NCBI RefSeq assembly: GCF_030814655.1
Contig: NZ_JAUSVK010000001.1
Coordinates: forward strand, 4,099,001 to 4,163,000
Source: Labrys monachus
GTDB taxonomy: Bacteria > Pseudomonadota > Alphaproteobacteria > Rhizobiales > Labraceae
Length of the DNA stretch: 64,000 nt
Direction: 5' to 3'
Every line of letters starts with the position of its first letter. Position 1 is the stretch's first letter. The notes beneath the pieces are model-generated. The model saw only the letters and a program-made list of their open reading frames with translations, searched no databases and was not told where the DNA came from. Positions 7,680 to 17,039 of this stretch are shown piece after piece. The position numbers were made by a program, and so were the translations under genes.

Positions 7680-8803
7680 GCGCTGAGACGATTGCGGAGC
7701 GGTCTCGCCAGCACGCCGCCCGTCAGCCGGCGGGGAACGCCGGTGCTCGAGGGAAAGGTGAGCGGCAGGCCCTTGAGCGAGCGCACCGCCAGATAGGCAA
7801 AGGCCTGCGCTTCCATCATCGCCGCCGACCAGCCGACATCGTCCGCCGTCCGGACGCCCGCGCCGGTCTCCCGGCGCAGGAAGTCCAGGATGGCCGGGTT
7901 GCGGGCGCCGCCGCCGCAGACCACCCACAATGCCGGCGGCCGCGGCAGCCAGCGCCGGCTCGCCGCGGCGCTCCTGGCGGTGAAGGCGGCCAGCGTCGCC
8001 GCGGCATCCTCGGTGGAAAGCGAGGCCACCGCTTCTCTTGAGAAGGCGTTGCGGTCGAGCGATTTCGGCGGCTTCTCGTCGAAATAGGGATGCGCCATCA
8101 GATGCGCGAGGACTGCTTCGTCCGCATGGCCTGCCAGCGCATAACCGGCGTCCTTGTCCATGGCCGCCCCGGTGCGCTCGAGCATGAGGTCATCGATCAG
8201 CGCATTGGCCGGGCCGGTGTCGAAAGCGATCGGATCCTGGGCGCCGTCGAGATAGGTGACGTTGCCGACGCCGCCGAGATTGAGCACCGCGACCGGCCCG
8301 CCGAGACCGGCGGCTTGCACCAGCGCGTGGTGATAGGCGGGGACCAGCGGCGCGCCCTGCCCGCCGGCCGCGACGTCGGCGGCACGCATGTCGTGAACGA
8401 CGGGAATGCCGATCTCGTCGGCCAGCGCCTGTCCGTCTCCAATCTGCACGGTCAGGCGCAGAAGCGGGCGGTGCAGCACCGTCTGGCCGTGAAAGCCGAC
8501 GATGTCGATATCGTCGGGGGCGAGAGCGTGGGTCCGCAGGAAGTCGCCGACCAGATCCGCATGGCGACGGCCGACCAGCCTCTCGGCAGCCGCGAGGCCG
8601 CCGGGCCGCTCGGTGCGCCTCTCCATGGGCAGGGCGTCGGCCAGAGCCCGCCGCAACAGATCACGCTCGTCATGGCTGTAGGCCAGCGACAGGGATGGCC
8701 CCATCACCACCTGCCCCTCGCCGTCGGTCTCGATCAGGGCGGCGTCGATGCCGTCCATCGAGGTTCCGGACATCAGTCCCAGCGCCGTCATCATCGACTT
8801 CAT
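7676..8803 (-). CDS. anmK: anhydro-N-acetylmuramic acid kinase
   Basis: 375 residues, normal for AnmK. The N-terminal GLMSGTSMDGIDAAL signature is intact, as are NLGGVGNVTYL (about 170-180) and the FDTGPANALIDDL block, with GGGARN (about 305) near the C-terminus. The enzyme cleaves and phosphorylates 1,6-anhydro-MurNAc to MurNAc-6-phosphate in cell-wall recycling. It is divergent from tyrS, with 71 bp between the two starts. It overlaps the downstream epimerase gene by 4 bases. Confidence 0.95.
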   Translation of the reverse strand: MKSMMTALGLMSGTSMDGIDAALIETDGEGQVVMGPSLSLAYSHDERDLLRRALADALPMERRTERPGGLAAAERLVGRRHADLVGDFLRTHALAPDDIDIVGFHGQTVLHRPLLRLTVQIGDGQALADEIGIPVVHDMRAADVAAGGQGAPLVPAYHHALVQAAGLGGPVAVLNLGGVGNVTYLDGAQDPIAFDTGPANALIDDLMLERTGAAMDKDAGYALAGHADEAVLAHLMAHPYFDEKPPKSLDRNAFSREAVASLSTEDAAATLAAFTARSAAASRRWLPRPPALWVVCGGGARNPAILDFLRRETGAGVRTADDVGWSAAMMEAQAFAYLAVRSLKGLPLTFPSSTGVPRRLTGGVLARPLRNRLSA

Positions 8804-8874
8804 GCTTCACTGTACCAAAAGGGCGACAAACCTGATAGACGCGGCGGCAATCTTCGCCGATGAAAGCCTCTATC

Positions 8875-10116
8875 ATGACTGCGTTAAAATCCGATTTCCT
8901 GCGCATCCTCACCGAGCGCGGATATATCCACCAATGCTCTGATATCGAGGGGCTGGACGAAGCGGCGTCCAAGGGCCGGCTGACGGCCTATGTCGGCTAT
9001 GACTGCACGGCGGGCTCGCTCCATATCGGCTCGCTGATCTCCATCATGATGCTGCACTGGTTCCAGCAGACGGGCCATCGGCCGATCACCCTGATGGGCG
9101 GCGGCACGACGCGGGTGGGCGATCCGTCGGGGCGGGACGAGACGCGGCGGATCCTGTCGCTCGACCAGATCGAGGAGAACAAGCGCGGCATCCAGAAGGT
9201 GTTCGAGAAGTTCGTCCGGTTCGACGGCGGCGAGGCCGTCATGGTCGACAACGCCGAGTGGCTGACCAAGCTCAATTATATCGAGATGCTGCGCGACATC
9301 GGCCGTCATTTCTCGGTCAACCGCATGCTCTCCTTCGATTCGGTGAAGATGCGGCTCGAACGCGAGCAGGAACTCTCCTTCATCGAGTTCAACTACATGA
9401 TCCTGCAGGCCTATGATTTCGTGGAGCTTTCGCGGCGCTACGACTGCGTGCTGCAGATGGGCGGCTCGGACCAGTGGGGCAACATCGTCAACGGCATCGA
9501 TCTCGGCCGCCGCATGGGAACGCCGCAGCTCTACGCCCTCACCTGCCCGCTCCTGACCACCTCCTCCGGCGCCAAAATGGGCAAGACCGCCTCCGGCGCC
9601 GTCTGGCTCAACGAGGAGATGCTCTCGGCCTACGACTACTGGCAGTACTGGCGCAACACCGAGGATGCCGACGTCGAGCGCTTCCTCAGGCTGTTCACCA
9701 CGCTGCCGCTCGACGAGGTCGCGCGGCTGGCGGCGCTGGGCGGCTCGGAGATCAACGAAGCCAAGAAGCGCCTCGCCACCGAGGCGACGGCACTGGTTCA
9801 TGGCCGGGACAAGGCGCTGGCCGCCGAGGAGACGGCGCGCAAGACCTTCGAGGAAGGCGCGCTGGCCGAAGACCTGCCGAGCTTCATACTCACCGATCTG
9901 ACAACGGGCATGAGTGCAAATACAGCTTTTGTAATGGTTGGCTTAGTGAATTCGACAAGCGAGGCGCGGCGGCAAATTGCCAATGGCGGCCTCAAGATCA
10001 ACGATCAAATCGTAACCGATCCCAAGGCCACGCTCACCTTGGAAGACTTGACTGGTAGCGGAGTGATCAAGCTCTCGCTTGGGAGGAAGCGTCACGTGTT
10101 GGTTCGGCCCGCGTGA
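8875..10116 (+). CDS. tyrS: tyrosyl-tRNA synthetase
   Basis: 413 residues from the ATG giving MTALKSDFL, which matches the usual N-terminus; an in-frame ATG at 8860 would add five residues. It has the class I signature as SLHIGSL (HIGH-type), and KMGKT in place of KMSKS near residue 233. Tyr-binding [10 protein letters not shown] is intact. The C-terminal S4-like RNA-binding domain (about residues 345-413) ends in [12 protein letters not shown]. The last ~210 bases are visibly AT-richer, with codons rare elsewhere in the gene (AAT, ACA, TTT, TTA, GTA). The protein still looks complete. An insertion sequence begins about 80 bp after the stop. Confidence 0.95.
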   Translation: MTALKSDFLRILTERGYIHQCSDIEGLDEAASKGRLTAYVGYDCTAGSLHIGSLISIMMLHWFQQTGHRPITLMGGGTTRVGDPSGRDETRRILSLDQIEENKRGIQKVFEKFVRFDGGEAVMVDNAEWLTKLNYIEMLRDIGRHFSVNRMLSFDSVKMRLEREQELSFIEFNYMILQAYDFVELSRRYDCVLQMGGSDQWGNIVNGIDLGRRMGTPQLYALTCPLLTTSSGAKMGKTASGAVWLNEEMLSAYDYWQYWRNTEDADVERFLRLFTTLPLDEVARLAALGGSEINEAKKRLATEATALVHGRDKALAAEETARKTFEEGALAEDLPSFILTDLTTGMSANTAFVMVGLVNSTSEARRQIANGGLKINDQIVTDPKATLTLEDLTGSGVIKLSLGRKRHVLVRPA

Positions 10117-10193
10117 TAGGCGTGACTCATTTCCGCAGTCATGCGGACGTTCTCGGACACGGGTGCCGAGTCAACAGAAAATGGCACGATATT

Positions 10194-11807
10194 CCTTCTC
10201 CCGAGCCAGGCTGTGCGAGAACTCCGCGCAGTCTTGGATTGTGTCCGGAACCTGTGGGCGAGGAAGATTGATTTCATAGTGGATTTGCTTTGAGGGCTTC
10301 CAGGAGGGCTGGAATGCCCAGGATTGCGGTAACCCGCTTGAGATTGAAGCCCAGGACGGCGAGAGCCAGTTCAGCTTTTGCCTTCTGGAGGCCTCGCAGC
10401 AGGAAGCGGGGATAGCCCAGCATCCATTTGATGGTGCCGAAGGGATGCTCTGCCAGTTGGCGCCGCTGCTTCATCAGGGTCGGGTTCTCGATGGTGCGCC
10501 GATGCATGGCCTGGCGAGCGTCCTCATAAAGGTGGCGCGTGATCTGCCGGCTCTGAGCCTTGGTGCATTTGGGTTTCAGGGCACAGCCGCCGCAGGCTGT
10601 GGTCGAGTAGCGCTTCTCCTGCTCGGTCTGGGAGATGCAACGAAGCGAGAGGATCTCTCCCGCGGGACAGGTCCAGCTGTCGCTGGCCGCATCATAGGAG
10701 AAGGCCTCGCGGCTGAAGAGGTCGCCATTCCTGGCATTGACGGTCTTTTGGCGAGGAACCGCAGCCGTGATGCCCGCCGATGCGCAGGCCTCGCCCTGCT
10801 CGCCATTGGAATAGCCGGTATCGGCGACCACGGCGAGGCTTTCCACCTCCAGCGCCTCCTTGGCCGCCTGAGCCATCGGCAGGAGCTGGGCCTGATCGTT
10901 GCAATCGTTGATCAAGTCGAACTGCGCAATCAGGCCATGCTTGTCATCCACGACGCTCTGGGCATTGTAGGCAACCTGATGGCCGTGGCGGGCTGTCTTC
11001 ATCAGGCGTGCCTCGTCCTCGCCGATCACCTTCTGGCTGAGCCCCGCGGCAGCCAGATCCCGGGCCTGGGCCTGGATCTCCTCGCGTCGCACACGCAGGC
11101 TCGCAAGGGCTTTGGCGACATCCTCCGGTCTGGTTTGAGCCTCGGCCGCGGCCTCCTCGCGATCGGCTTGATCCATCGCCTTCAGATGATCGGCAATCCG
11201 AGCGTCGAGCTTGGCCATCCGCTTCTCCAGTTCCTTGGGCGTGATCACCTTCTTGCGACTGGCAACGGCTTCGATCTTGGTTCCGTCTAGAGCTACCAGC
11301 TCTCCACCATACAGGGACTGGCCACGGCAGAACCGGATGAAGGATCGGCACACCCCTATGATCGCCTCGACATGCTCCTTGCGGAAATCGGCAATCGTCT
11401 TGAAGGAAGGCGTCACGCGGTTGACCAACCATTGTACCTCGATATTGCGCACGGCTTCCCGTTCGAGGCTGCGGCTGGAGCGTATACGGTTCAGGTAACC
11501 ATAGACGTACAGCTTCAGTAGATCGGCAGGCCGATAGGGCGGCCGGCCTGTTGCTTCGGCTTCGACTTTCGAAAATTTCAGCCCATTCAAATCAAGGCCA
11601 TCGACAAAGGCATCGATGACACGCACCGGATGATCACCACAAACAATCTCATCAAGGCTCGAAGCCACCAGAGATCGTTGATAGCGCGATTCTCCAACAA
11701 CATGTGCCATAATGATCCTCCGATACTGTAGAATAACATTACAGCATATTCTAAGTACTTTGGGAATCGCTCGGACGGGTTTTCACACAGCCTGGAGCGG
11801 GAGAAGG
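10194..11807. mobile_element. IS1182-type insertion sequence with terminal inverted repeats
   Basis: The element carries one transposase gene. Its ends are inverted repeats 10206-10222 and 11779-11795 (CCAGG... and ...CCTGG outward), and the match continues outward through CCTTCTCCC (10194-10202) and GGGAGAAGG (11799-11807), giving 25 of 29 identical positions. The inner pair probably marks the element proper (about 1.6 kb) and the outer pair a palindromic target. The true borders cannot be fixed without an empty site. No clear target duplication is visible. It lies between tyrS and pssA and breaks no recognisable gene. Confidence 0.8.
10274..11710 (-). CDS. IS1182 family transposase
   Basis: 478 residues, full length for the family. 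The N-terminal DUF772-type domain contains GRPPYRPADLLKLYVYGYL. The DDE residues are probably in LVALDGTKIEA, VVADTGYSNGE and AEHPFGTIKWMLG. A Cys-rich stretch (TCPAGE ... CGGCALKPKC, about residues 345-390) precedes the last catalytic block, as is usual. The middle (about 155-230) is Glu/Ala/Arg-rich and probably coiled. No frameshift or stop is seen, so it may be active. It transposes the flanking inverted repeats. Confidence 0.95.
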   Translation of the reverse strand: MAHVVGESRYQRSLVASSLDEIVCGDHPVRVIDAFVDGLDLNGLKFSKVEAEATGRPPYRPADLLKLYVYGYLNRIRSSRSLEREAVRNIEVQWLVNRVTPSFKTIADFRKEHVEAIIGVCRSFIRFCRGQSLYGGELVALDGTKIEAVASRKKVITPKELEKRMAKLDARIADHLKAMDQADREEAAAEAQTRPEDVAKALASLRVRREEIQAQARDLAAAGLSQKVIGEDEARLMKTARHGHQVAYNAQSVVDDKHGLIAQFDLINDCNDQAQLLPMAQAAKEALEVESLAVVADTGYSNGEQGEACASAGITAAVPRQKTVNARNGDLFSREAFSYDAASDSWTCPAGEILSLRCISQTEQEKRYSTTACGGCALKPKCTKAQSRQITRHLYEDARQAMHRRTIENPTLMKQRRQLAEHPFGTIKWMLGYPRFLLRGLQKAKAELALAVLGFNLKRVTAILGIPALLEALKANPL

Positions 11808-11929
11808 TGGCACGAAGTGCCGGATGAGGGTCTGGAGCTCAACAATTTGGGCGAAGTTTCGTCGAGCTTTGTTCACTAAGGCTTAGACCCTCATCCGCCT
11901 GCCGGCACCTTCTCCCAAACGGGAGAAGG
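11798..11929. repeat. palindromic REP/RIME-like element next to the insertion sequence
   Basis: Arm 1 (11798-11833) and arm 2 (11885-11916) pair through GGGAGAAGGTG and CGGATGAGGGTCT, which are identical in reverse complement. A second small perfect hairpin, CCTTCTCCC-aaac-GGGAGAAGG, closes the element at 11908-11929. Elements of this look are common between genes in Hyphomicrobiales. Confidence 0.8.
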
Positions 11930-11983
11930 AAGCTTAGCCGTCTTTCCCAACCCCTTCTGAACGAAACGTCCGCGCCCCCGGGT

Positions 11984-12814
11984 TTACTCTTCCGCCGGAT
12001 GCTCCGCCCGATAAGCTCGCGCCAGGCGCCGGTAATGGAGAACGCCGAAGGGGATCGTGGCGAGATAGATCGCCGTGATCGCGGTCAGCGTCTCCCAGGG
12101 GTAGAAGGCGAGGAGCATCACCAGGGCGACGGCGGCCACGAAGATCGGCAGCACCCACTCCCGGGGCACGCGGGTGCCGAGCTTCTTGCCGGAGAAGGTG
12201 GGGATGGTCGACACCATCAGGAAGGCGATCAGGAAGACATAGGCGAGTTCGAGCGGCGCGAAGACCCGCTCGTGATGCAGGCCGAGGAAATCGAGATAGA
12301 TCGGCAGCAGCACGGTGCACGCGCCCGCCGGCGCCGGCATGCCGGTGAAGAAGTTGGTCTGATAGGCCGGCCGGTTCGGATCGTTGATGGTCACGTTGAA
12401 GCGCGCGAGGCGCAGCACCATGCAGATGGCGAAGACGAGCGAGCCGATCCAGCCGAGCGATTTGAGGTCGTGCAGGCCCCAGAAATACAGGACCAGCGCC
12501 GGCACCACGCCGAAATTCACGAAGTCGGCGAGGGAATCGAGCTCGGCGCCGAAGCGGGACGTCCCCTTCAGGTAGCGCGCCACCCGGCCGTCGACGCCGT
12601 CCAGCAGGGCCGCCACCACGATGCAGCCGACGGCGAGTTCGAGCCGCTCTTCGATCGCCAGGCGGATCGCCGTCATGCCCGCGCACAGCGCGATCAGGGT
12701 AATGACGTTGGGAATGAGGACGCGCAGCGGGATGGCGCGGAACCTCGTTCCCCTCGGGTCCGGCTTGTCGGGCTGGAATGGCGGAAACAGCGGGTCCATC
12801 ATGGCCGTCGTCAA
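11984..12814 (-). CDS. pssA: CDP-diacylglycerol--serine O-phosphatidyltransferase
   Basis: 276 residues. The CDP-alcohol phosphatidyltransferase motif D-G-x2-A-R-x8-G-x3-D-x3-D is complete at residues 75-97. About six to eight hydrophobic membrane segments follow. It makes phosphatidylserine from CDP-diacylglycerol and serine at the inner membrane. Its ATG overlaps the stop of psd (ATGA), so the next enzyme of the same pathway is co-translated. The C-terminus lies beside the palindromic repeat and insertion sequence, which do not disturb it. Confidence 0.95.
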   Translation of the reverse strand: MTTAMMDPLFPPFQPDKPDPRGTRFRAIPLRVLIPNVITLIALCAGMTAIRLAIEERLELAVGCIVVAALLDGVDGRVARYLKGTSRFGAELDSLADFVNFGVVPALVLYFWGLHDLKSLGWIGSLVFAICMVLRLARFNVTINDPNRPAYQTNFFTGMPAPAGACTVLLPIYLDFLGLHHERVFAPLELAYVFLIAFLMVSTIPTFSGKKLGTRVPREWVLPIFVAAVALVMLLAFYPWETLTAITAIYLATIPFGVLHYRRLARAYRAEHPAEE

Positions 12815-13512
12815 CCGACGCGATGGGTGAGTTGCGGAATGACCGACTGGGCGTCGGCCAGGATGGTTTCGCCCGCCACCGTCTTCTGCCCGATGCCGAC
12901 GAGCGGCCTGACGCCCTCCGGCAGGTAGACGTCGACACGCGAGCCGAAGCGGATCATTCCCAGCCTCTGGCCCACCACGACGCTTTCGCCCTGGCTGGTC
13001 CAGCAGACGATGCGGCGCGCGACCAAGCCGGCGATCTGGACGACGCCGTAGCGGCTGGCGCCGGTCTCGATGATGAAGCCGTTGCGCTCATTGTCGTCGC
13101 TCGCCTTGTCGAGGTCGGCGCTCAGGAACTTGCCGGGCTTGTAGGCGATGCGGGTGATGGTGCCCGTCACCGGGCTGCGGTTCACGTGGCAATCGAAGAC
13201 GTTCATGAAGATCGAGACGCGCAGCAGCGCGTGACCGGCCAGGCCGAGCTCGGGCGGCGGCAAGGCATGGGCGATCTGGCTGACGATACCGTCGGCCGGC
13301 GCGACCACGAGGCCCGCCCGTACCGGCGTCACCCGCGCGGGATCGCGGAAGAAATAGGCGACCCACACCGTGATGATGAGGAACGGCCAGAAGACCCACC
13401 CCGGCAGCCAGATCAGCGCGATCAGCGTGGCGACCGCAGCGATCGCCAGGAAGGGATACCCTTCGCGGTTGATCGGGACGAGGATTTTCCGGACGGAAGA
13501 AACTATCGACAT
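12811..13512 (-). CDS. psd: phosphatidylserine decarboxylase proenzyme, short soluble-loop type
   Basis: 233 residues from the ATG giving MSIVSSVRK; the frame runs 29 codons further upstream, but those residues are atypical. An N-terminal membrane segment (about residues 18-50) is followed by the decarboxylase domain, with [24 protein letters not shown] and the self-cleavage site FGS (about Gly190-Ser191), where Ser becomes the pyruvoyl group. It decarboxylates phosphatidylserine to phosphatidylethanolamine. It is co-translated with pssA through a 4-base overlap, the usual alphaproteobacterial arrangement. Confidence 0.95.
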   Translation of the reverse strand: MSIVSSVRKILVPINREGYPFLAIAAVATLIALIWLPGWVFWPFLIITVWVAYFFRDPARVTPVRAGLVVAPADGIVSQIAHALPPPELGLAGHALLRVSIFMNVFDCHVNRSPVTGTITRIAYKPGKFLSADLDKASDDNERNGFIIETGASRYGVVQIAGLVARRIVCWTSQGESVVVGQRLGMIRFGSRVDVYLPEGVRPLVGIGQKTVAGETILADAQSVIPQLTHRVG

Positions 13513-13700
13513 AGACACATCTCGCTGGCACTGCAGCGGTAGCCCAAACAGCGCGTAAAGGCCAGAGCGCGACGGAACTGAGAACAATGTTGCCTGCATC
13601 TTGTGCGATCCAAAATGGCTGCTACAGTTCGAGGCAGGCGGGCGGCCGACGGATGAGGATCTGAATGCGTGACGGAGCCGTGCAGGACGGAGCCAATCGG

Positions 13701-14465
13701 ATGCCCGTCGTCGAGCTCGACGATATCCACAAGAGGTTCGGCCTGCTGGAGGTGCTGAAAGGCGTCTCGCTCACGGCCCATGAGGGCGACGTCATCGCCC
13801 TGATCGGCGCTTCGGGTTCGGGCAAAAGCACGCTGCTGCGCTGCACCAACCTGCTGGAAATTCCCAATTCCGGCCGGATTCTCATCGGGAACGAAGAAAT
13901 CAGGCTGAACCGTACGTCGGATGGCACGATGCAGGTGGCGGACCAGCGCCAGCTCCAGCGCATCCGCAGCCGCCTCGGCATGGTCTTCCAGAGCTTCAAC
14001 CTGTGGGCGCACCGCACGGTCCTCGAAAACGTGATCGAGGCGCCGGTGCATGTGCTTGGCCAGCCCAGGGCCGAGGCGATCGCCCGCGGCGAGGAATTGC
14101 TCAGGAAGGTCGGCCTCTACGCCAAGAAGGACGTCTACCCCGCCTTCCTGTCGGGCGGCCAGCAGCAGCGTGCGGCAATTGCCCGCGCGCTGGCGATCGA
14201 GCCCAGGGTCATGCTGTTCGACGAGCCGACTTCGGCGCTGGATCCCGAACTCGTCGGCGAGGTGCTGCGCGTCATCCGCGACCTGGCCGCCGAAGGCCGC
14301 ACCATGATCGTGGTGACGCATGAGATGGCGTTCGCCCGCGATGTCGCCAACCATGTGATGTTCCTGCACAACGGCACAGTCGAGGAGGAAGGCACGCCGC
14401 AGAAGGTATTCGGCTCTCCCGAAAGCGAGAGATGCCGCCAATTCGTGAGGCCACGCGACCATTGA
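13701..14465 (+). CDS. polar amino-acid ABC transporter ATP-binding protein (HisP/OccP type)
   Basis: About 254 residues from the ATG giving MPVVELDDI; an in-frame ATG at 13665 would add 12 unusual residues. Walker A is GASGSGKST, the signature is [15 protein letters not shown], Walker B is [14 protein letters not shown], and the switch His is in VVTHEMAF. The Q-loop and the [12 protein letters not shown] segment are typical of the histidine/octopine/lysine-arginine-ornithine group. It powers uptake by the two permeases downstream. It is the first gene of a four-gene operon with its binding protein 77 bp later. Confidence 0.92.
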   Translation: MPVVELDDIHKRFGLLEVLKGVSLTAHEGDVIALIGASGSGKSTLLRCTNLLEIPNSGRILIGNEEIRLNRTSDGTMQVADQRQLQRIRSRLGMVFQSFNLWAHRTVLENVIEAPVHVLGQPRAEAIARGEELLRKVGLYAKKDVYPAFLSGGQQQRAAIARALAIEPRVMLFDEPTSALDPELVGEVLRVIRDLAAEGRTMIVVTHEMAFARDVANHVMFLHNGTVEEEGTPQKVFGSPESERCRQFVRPRDH

Positions 14466-14542
14466 GGCCGCACGGGACGACCCGGAAGGCGCAGAAGCGC
14501 CGAATCAAGAATAACGACCAACCAACCGCAGGGGACCTGCAA

Positions 14543-15319
14543 ATGAAGTTTCTCGATGCCAAATTGCTGGCAGCCGCCGCGATCCTGTTCGGATCGGCGC
14601 TCGCGAGCGCGCATGCCGATCCGATCAAGGTCAGCGTCGCCGCCGAGCCCTATCCGCCCTTCGCCTCGAAGGGGGCCGACGGCACATGGGCCGGCTTCGA
14701 AGTCGATCTCGCCAGGGCCGTGTGCAAGGCCGCGCAGCTCGACTGCGAGATCGTCGCCACCGCCTGGGACGGCATCATTCCCGCGCTGCAGTCCAAGAAG
14801 ATCGACGTGATCTGGGCCTCGATGACGATCACGCCCGAACGCGCGCAGCAGATCCTGTTCACCATCCCGTATTACAACACACCGGCGGAATTCATCGCCA
14901 ACAAGGACGACACGTTCGACTTCAGCCCCGGCGGCCTCAAGGGCAAGGCCATCGGCGTGCAGGTGAGCACGATCCACGCGACCTATGTCCAGAAGGCCTA
15001 TCCCGACGCGAACATCAAGACCTACGCCACGCAGGACGCCGCCAATGCCGACCTCGCGGCCGGGCGCCTCGATCTCGTGCTCGCCGATGCCGCGGCCCTC
15101 GACGACTTCCTCGCCGGCAATGACGGCAAGTGCTGCGAGACCAAGAACTTTCCGAAGGACCCGATCTTCGAGGGCGGCGTGGGCGGCGGCGTCCGCAAGG
15201 AAGACACCGCGCTGAAGGCCAAGCTCGATACCGGCATCACCGCCGTCTACAAGAGCGGCGAATATGCGACGATCGAGAAGAAGTACTTCAAATACGAGGT
15301 CGGCACCCCGCCGAAATGA
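14543..15319 (+). CDS. periplasmic polar amino-acid-binding protein
   Basis: 258 residues from the ATG after GGGGACCTGC. A signal peptide (about residues 1-25, ending ASAHA-D) precedes a type II periplasmic binding domain. PYPPF near the N-terminus, the GFEVDLARAVCKAA block, IWASMTITPERAQQILFT and GVQVSTIHATYV are family motifs for His/Arg/Lys/octopine binders. Two Cys pairs are possible (about positions 60/68 and 196-197). The neighbouring dimethylarginine-hydrolase-type gene makes an arginine-like ligand plausible, but ligand residues cannot be assigned here. Confidence 0.9.
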   Translation: MKFLDAKLLAAAAILFGSALASAHADPIKVSVAAEPYPPFASKGADGTWAGFEVDLARAVCKAAQLDCEIVATAWDGIIPALQSKKIDVIWASMTITPERAQQILFTIPYYNTPAEFIANKDDTFDFSPGGLKGKAIGVQVSTIHATYVQKAYPDANIKTYATQDAANADLAAGRLDLVLADAAALDDFLAGNDGKCCETKNFPKDPIFEGGVGGGVRKEDTALKAKLDTGITAVYKSGEYATIEKKYFKYEVGTPPK

Positions 15320-15462
15320 GCTGGCATGATCGAGCCGGCGCCGGCGCGCATCCATGCGCGTGCCGGCAGCCGGGCTCCCCGGGCCGTTCCGTCGCCGGGA
15401 CGGGCCCGGCATGCGTCGTCCCGTCTTCCGGCGGGACGATCCCTCGATAGGCGGGAGCCGGC

Positions 15463-16167
15463 GTGAACACATTTCTGGGCCAATTGCAGGCCGGCTGGGG
15501 CGTCGCGCTGCTCGGCGGCCTCGTCATCACCCTCCAGATCTCGATCGGCGGCTACATCACCGGCCTTGCCATCGGCGGGCTTGTGGCCTGGACGAAACTC
15601 CGCGGCCTGCGCTGGGCCGTGCTCCTCGCCAACGCCTATTCGACCATCTGCCGGGCCGTCCCGGAAGTGCTCCTCATCCTGATCCTGTTCTATGCCGGCC
15701 AGACGGCCCTCAATGCGCTGATGGATCGGCTCGGCTGGAGCACGGTCGACATCTCCGGCAAATTCGCCGCCATCGCCGTGCTGGGCATCGTGCTCGGCGC
15801 CTATGCCTCGGAGATCCTGCGCGGTGCCGTGCTCGCTTTGCCCAAGGGCCAGATCGAGGCGGCGAGGGCCTATGGCCTGCACGGCTTCAGCCTTTTCCGC
15901 CGCATCATCCTTCCTCTGATCGTGCCCTACGCCCTGCCCGGGCTGACCAATCTGTGGATGTCGATCCTCAAGGATTCCGCGCTGATCTTCGCGGTCGGCT
16001 ACAGCGAGCTGACCTTCACCGCCATGCAGGCGGCAGGCTCAACCAAGCTCTATTTTCCGTTCCTGATGCTGTGCGGCGCCATGTATTACGTCGTCACCCA
16101 GGTCTCGAACATCTTCTTCAAGGCCATCGAAGCCCGTATACGCCGCTGGATGCCGAGGTTGGGATGA
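15463..16167 (+). CDS. polar amino-acid ABC transporter permease (HisQ type)
   Basis: 234 residues starting at GTG. It has about five membrane segments. The EAA loop is EAARAYGLHGFSLFRRIILP (about residues 129-148), which couples to the ATPase. Its stop overlaps the start of the second permease by 4 bases (ATGA). It forms the inner-membrane channel together with that second permease. A 143-bp gap separates it from the binding-protein gene. Confidence 0.92.
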   Translation: MNTFLGQLQAGWGVALLGGLVITLQISIGGYITGLAIGGLVAWTKLRGLRWAVLLANAYSTICRAVPEVLLILILFYAGQTALNALMDRLGWSTVDISGKFAAIAVLGIVLGAYASEILRGAVLALPKGQIEAARAYGLHGFSLFRRIILPLIVPYALPGLTNLWMSILKDSALIFAVGYSELTFTAMQAAGSTKLYFPFLMLCGAMYYVVTQVSNIFFKAIEARIRRWMPRLG

Positions 16168-16901
16168 GCATGCCGATCGATCTGTCGACCTGGTTCTTCG
16201 GCAATTTCGGCTGGATCGGGAAATACTGGTTCAGCAACATCGTTCCCGGCTTCATCACCACGCTGCAGCTGCTGTTCTTCTCGCTGCTGTTCGGCTATCC
16301 CTTCGCGATCCTCGTCGGCTTCGGGCGGGTCTCGCGCAACAGGTTCGTCTACGCGGTCTCGACGGCCTTCGTTTCGATCATCCGCGGTACGCCGCTGCTC
16401 GTGCAGATGTTCATCTATTATGTCGGCCTGGGCTCGCTGTTTCCGGCCATTCCCGGCATCCGCCACAGCTTCATCTGGCCGTTCCTGCGGGAAGGCTATT
16501 ATTACGTGATCTTCGCCCTCGTCGTTAGCGTCGGCGCCTATGTCGGCGAGGTGATGCGGGGGGCCCTGCTGTCGGTGCCGCGCGGCGAACTCGAGGCGGC
16601 CCGCGCCTTCGGCTTCCGCGGCTTCAGCCTCGTGCGCCGCATCTGGCTGCCCCGCGCCATGCAGGCGATGATGCCGACTTTCGCGGGCGAGACCGTGCTG
16701 TGCCTGAAATCGACGGCACTCGCCTATCTGGTGACGGTGCAGGACCTGCTCGGCCAGATCAACATCATCCGCTCGCGGGAAGCGATCACCTATACCCCGC
16801 TGCTGACCGTCGCCGTCGGCTATCTCCTCACCACGCTGGTGATCGAGGCGGCCTTCCGGCGCTTCGAAGCCTCCTTCGCCAAGACGAGCCGCGCGCCCTG
16901 A
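16164..16901 (+). CDS. polar amino-acid ABC transporter permease (HisM type)
   Basis: 245 residues from the ATG that overlaps the upstream stop; the frame is open far upstream but coupling decides the start. About five membrane segments. The IRGTPLLVQMFIYY segment and an EAA loop (EAARAFGFRGFSLVRRIWLP) are typical of the HisM side of the heterodimer. It is the last gene of the operon. A strong inverted repeat follows the stop and faces the convergent hydrolase gene. Confidence 0.93.
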   Translation: MSMPIDLSTWFFGNFGWIGKYWFSNIVPGFITTLQLLFFSLLFGYPFAILVGFGRVSRNRFVYAVSTAFVSIIRGTPLLVQMFIYYVGLGSLFPAIPGIRHSFIWPFLREGYYYVIFALVVSVGAYVGEVMRGALLSVPRGELEAARAFGFRGFSLVRRIWLPRAMQAMMPTFAGETVLCLKSTALAYLVTVQDLLGQINIIRSREAITYTPLLTVAVGYLLTTLVIEAAFRRFEASFAKTSRAP

Positions 16902-16917
16902 CGGGTGCCTGTGGAGC

Positions 16918-16987
16918 GGCGATCACCGATCGCCCGTCTCGGTGACCCCGAGAGCAGGGGAAAGGAAGAGGGCGACCGGTGATCGCC
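16918..16987. terminator. long stem-loop between convergent operons
   Basis: An 18-base arm (16918-16935) pairs with 16970-16987 at 17 of 18 positions. Inside lies a smaller hairpin TCTCGG/CCGAGA (16937-16953), so the whole folds as a nested stem-loop. There is no clear T-run. It lies 17 bp after the permease stop and probably ends transcription from one or both sides. Confidence 0.55.
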
Positions 16988-17013
16988 CTTCCCGTCGCAT
17001 CGGTCTCTGCGCA

Positions 17014-17038
17014 CTGGGGCGGGACGGTCCCGCCCCAG
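17014..17038 (-). terminator. perfect hairpin directly after the hydrolase gene
   Basis: CTGGGGCGGGA (17014-17024) and its exact reverse complement (17028-17038) enclose a 3-base loop, one base beyond the hydrolase stop codon. An 11-bp GC-rich stem without a T-run suggests a terminator or mRNA 3'-end stabiliser. Confidence 0.55.
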
Positions 17039-17039
17039 A

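Noticed and set aside
7221-7796. Plus-strand frame of 191 codons after the helicase gene
   Set aside because: It is antisense to the methylmalonyl-CoA epimerase and anmK genes, both of which have full motifs.
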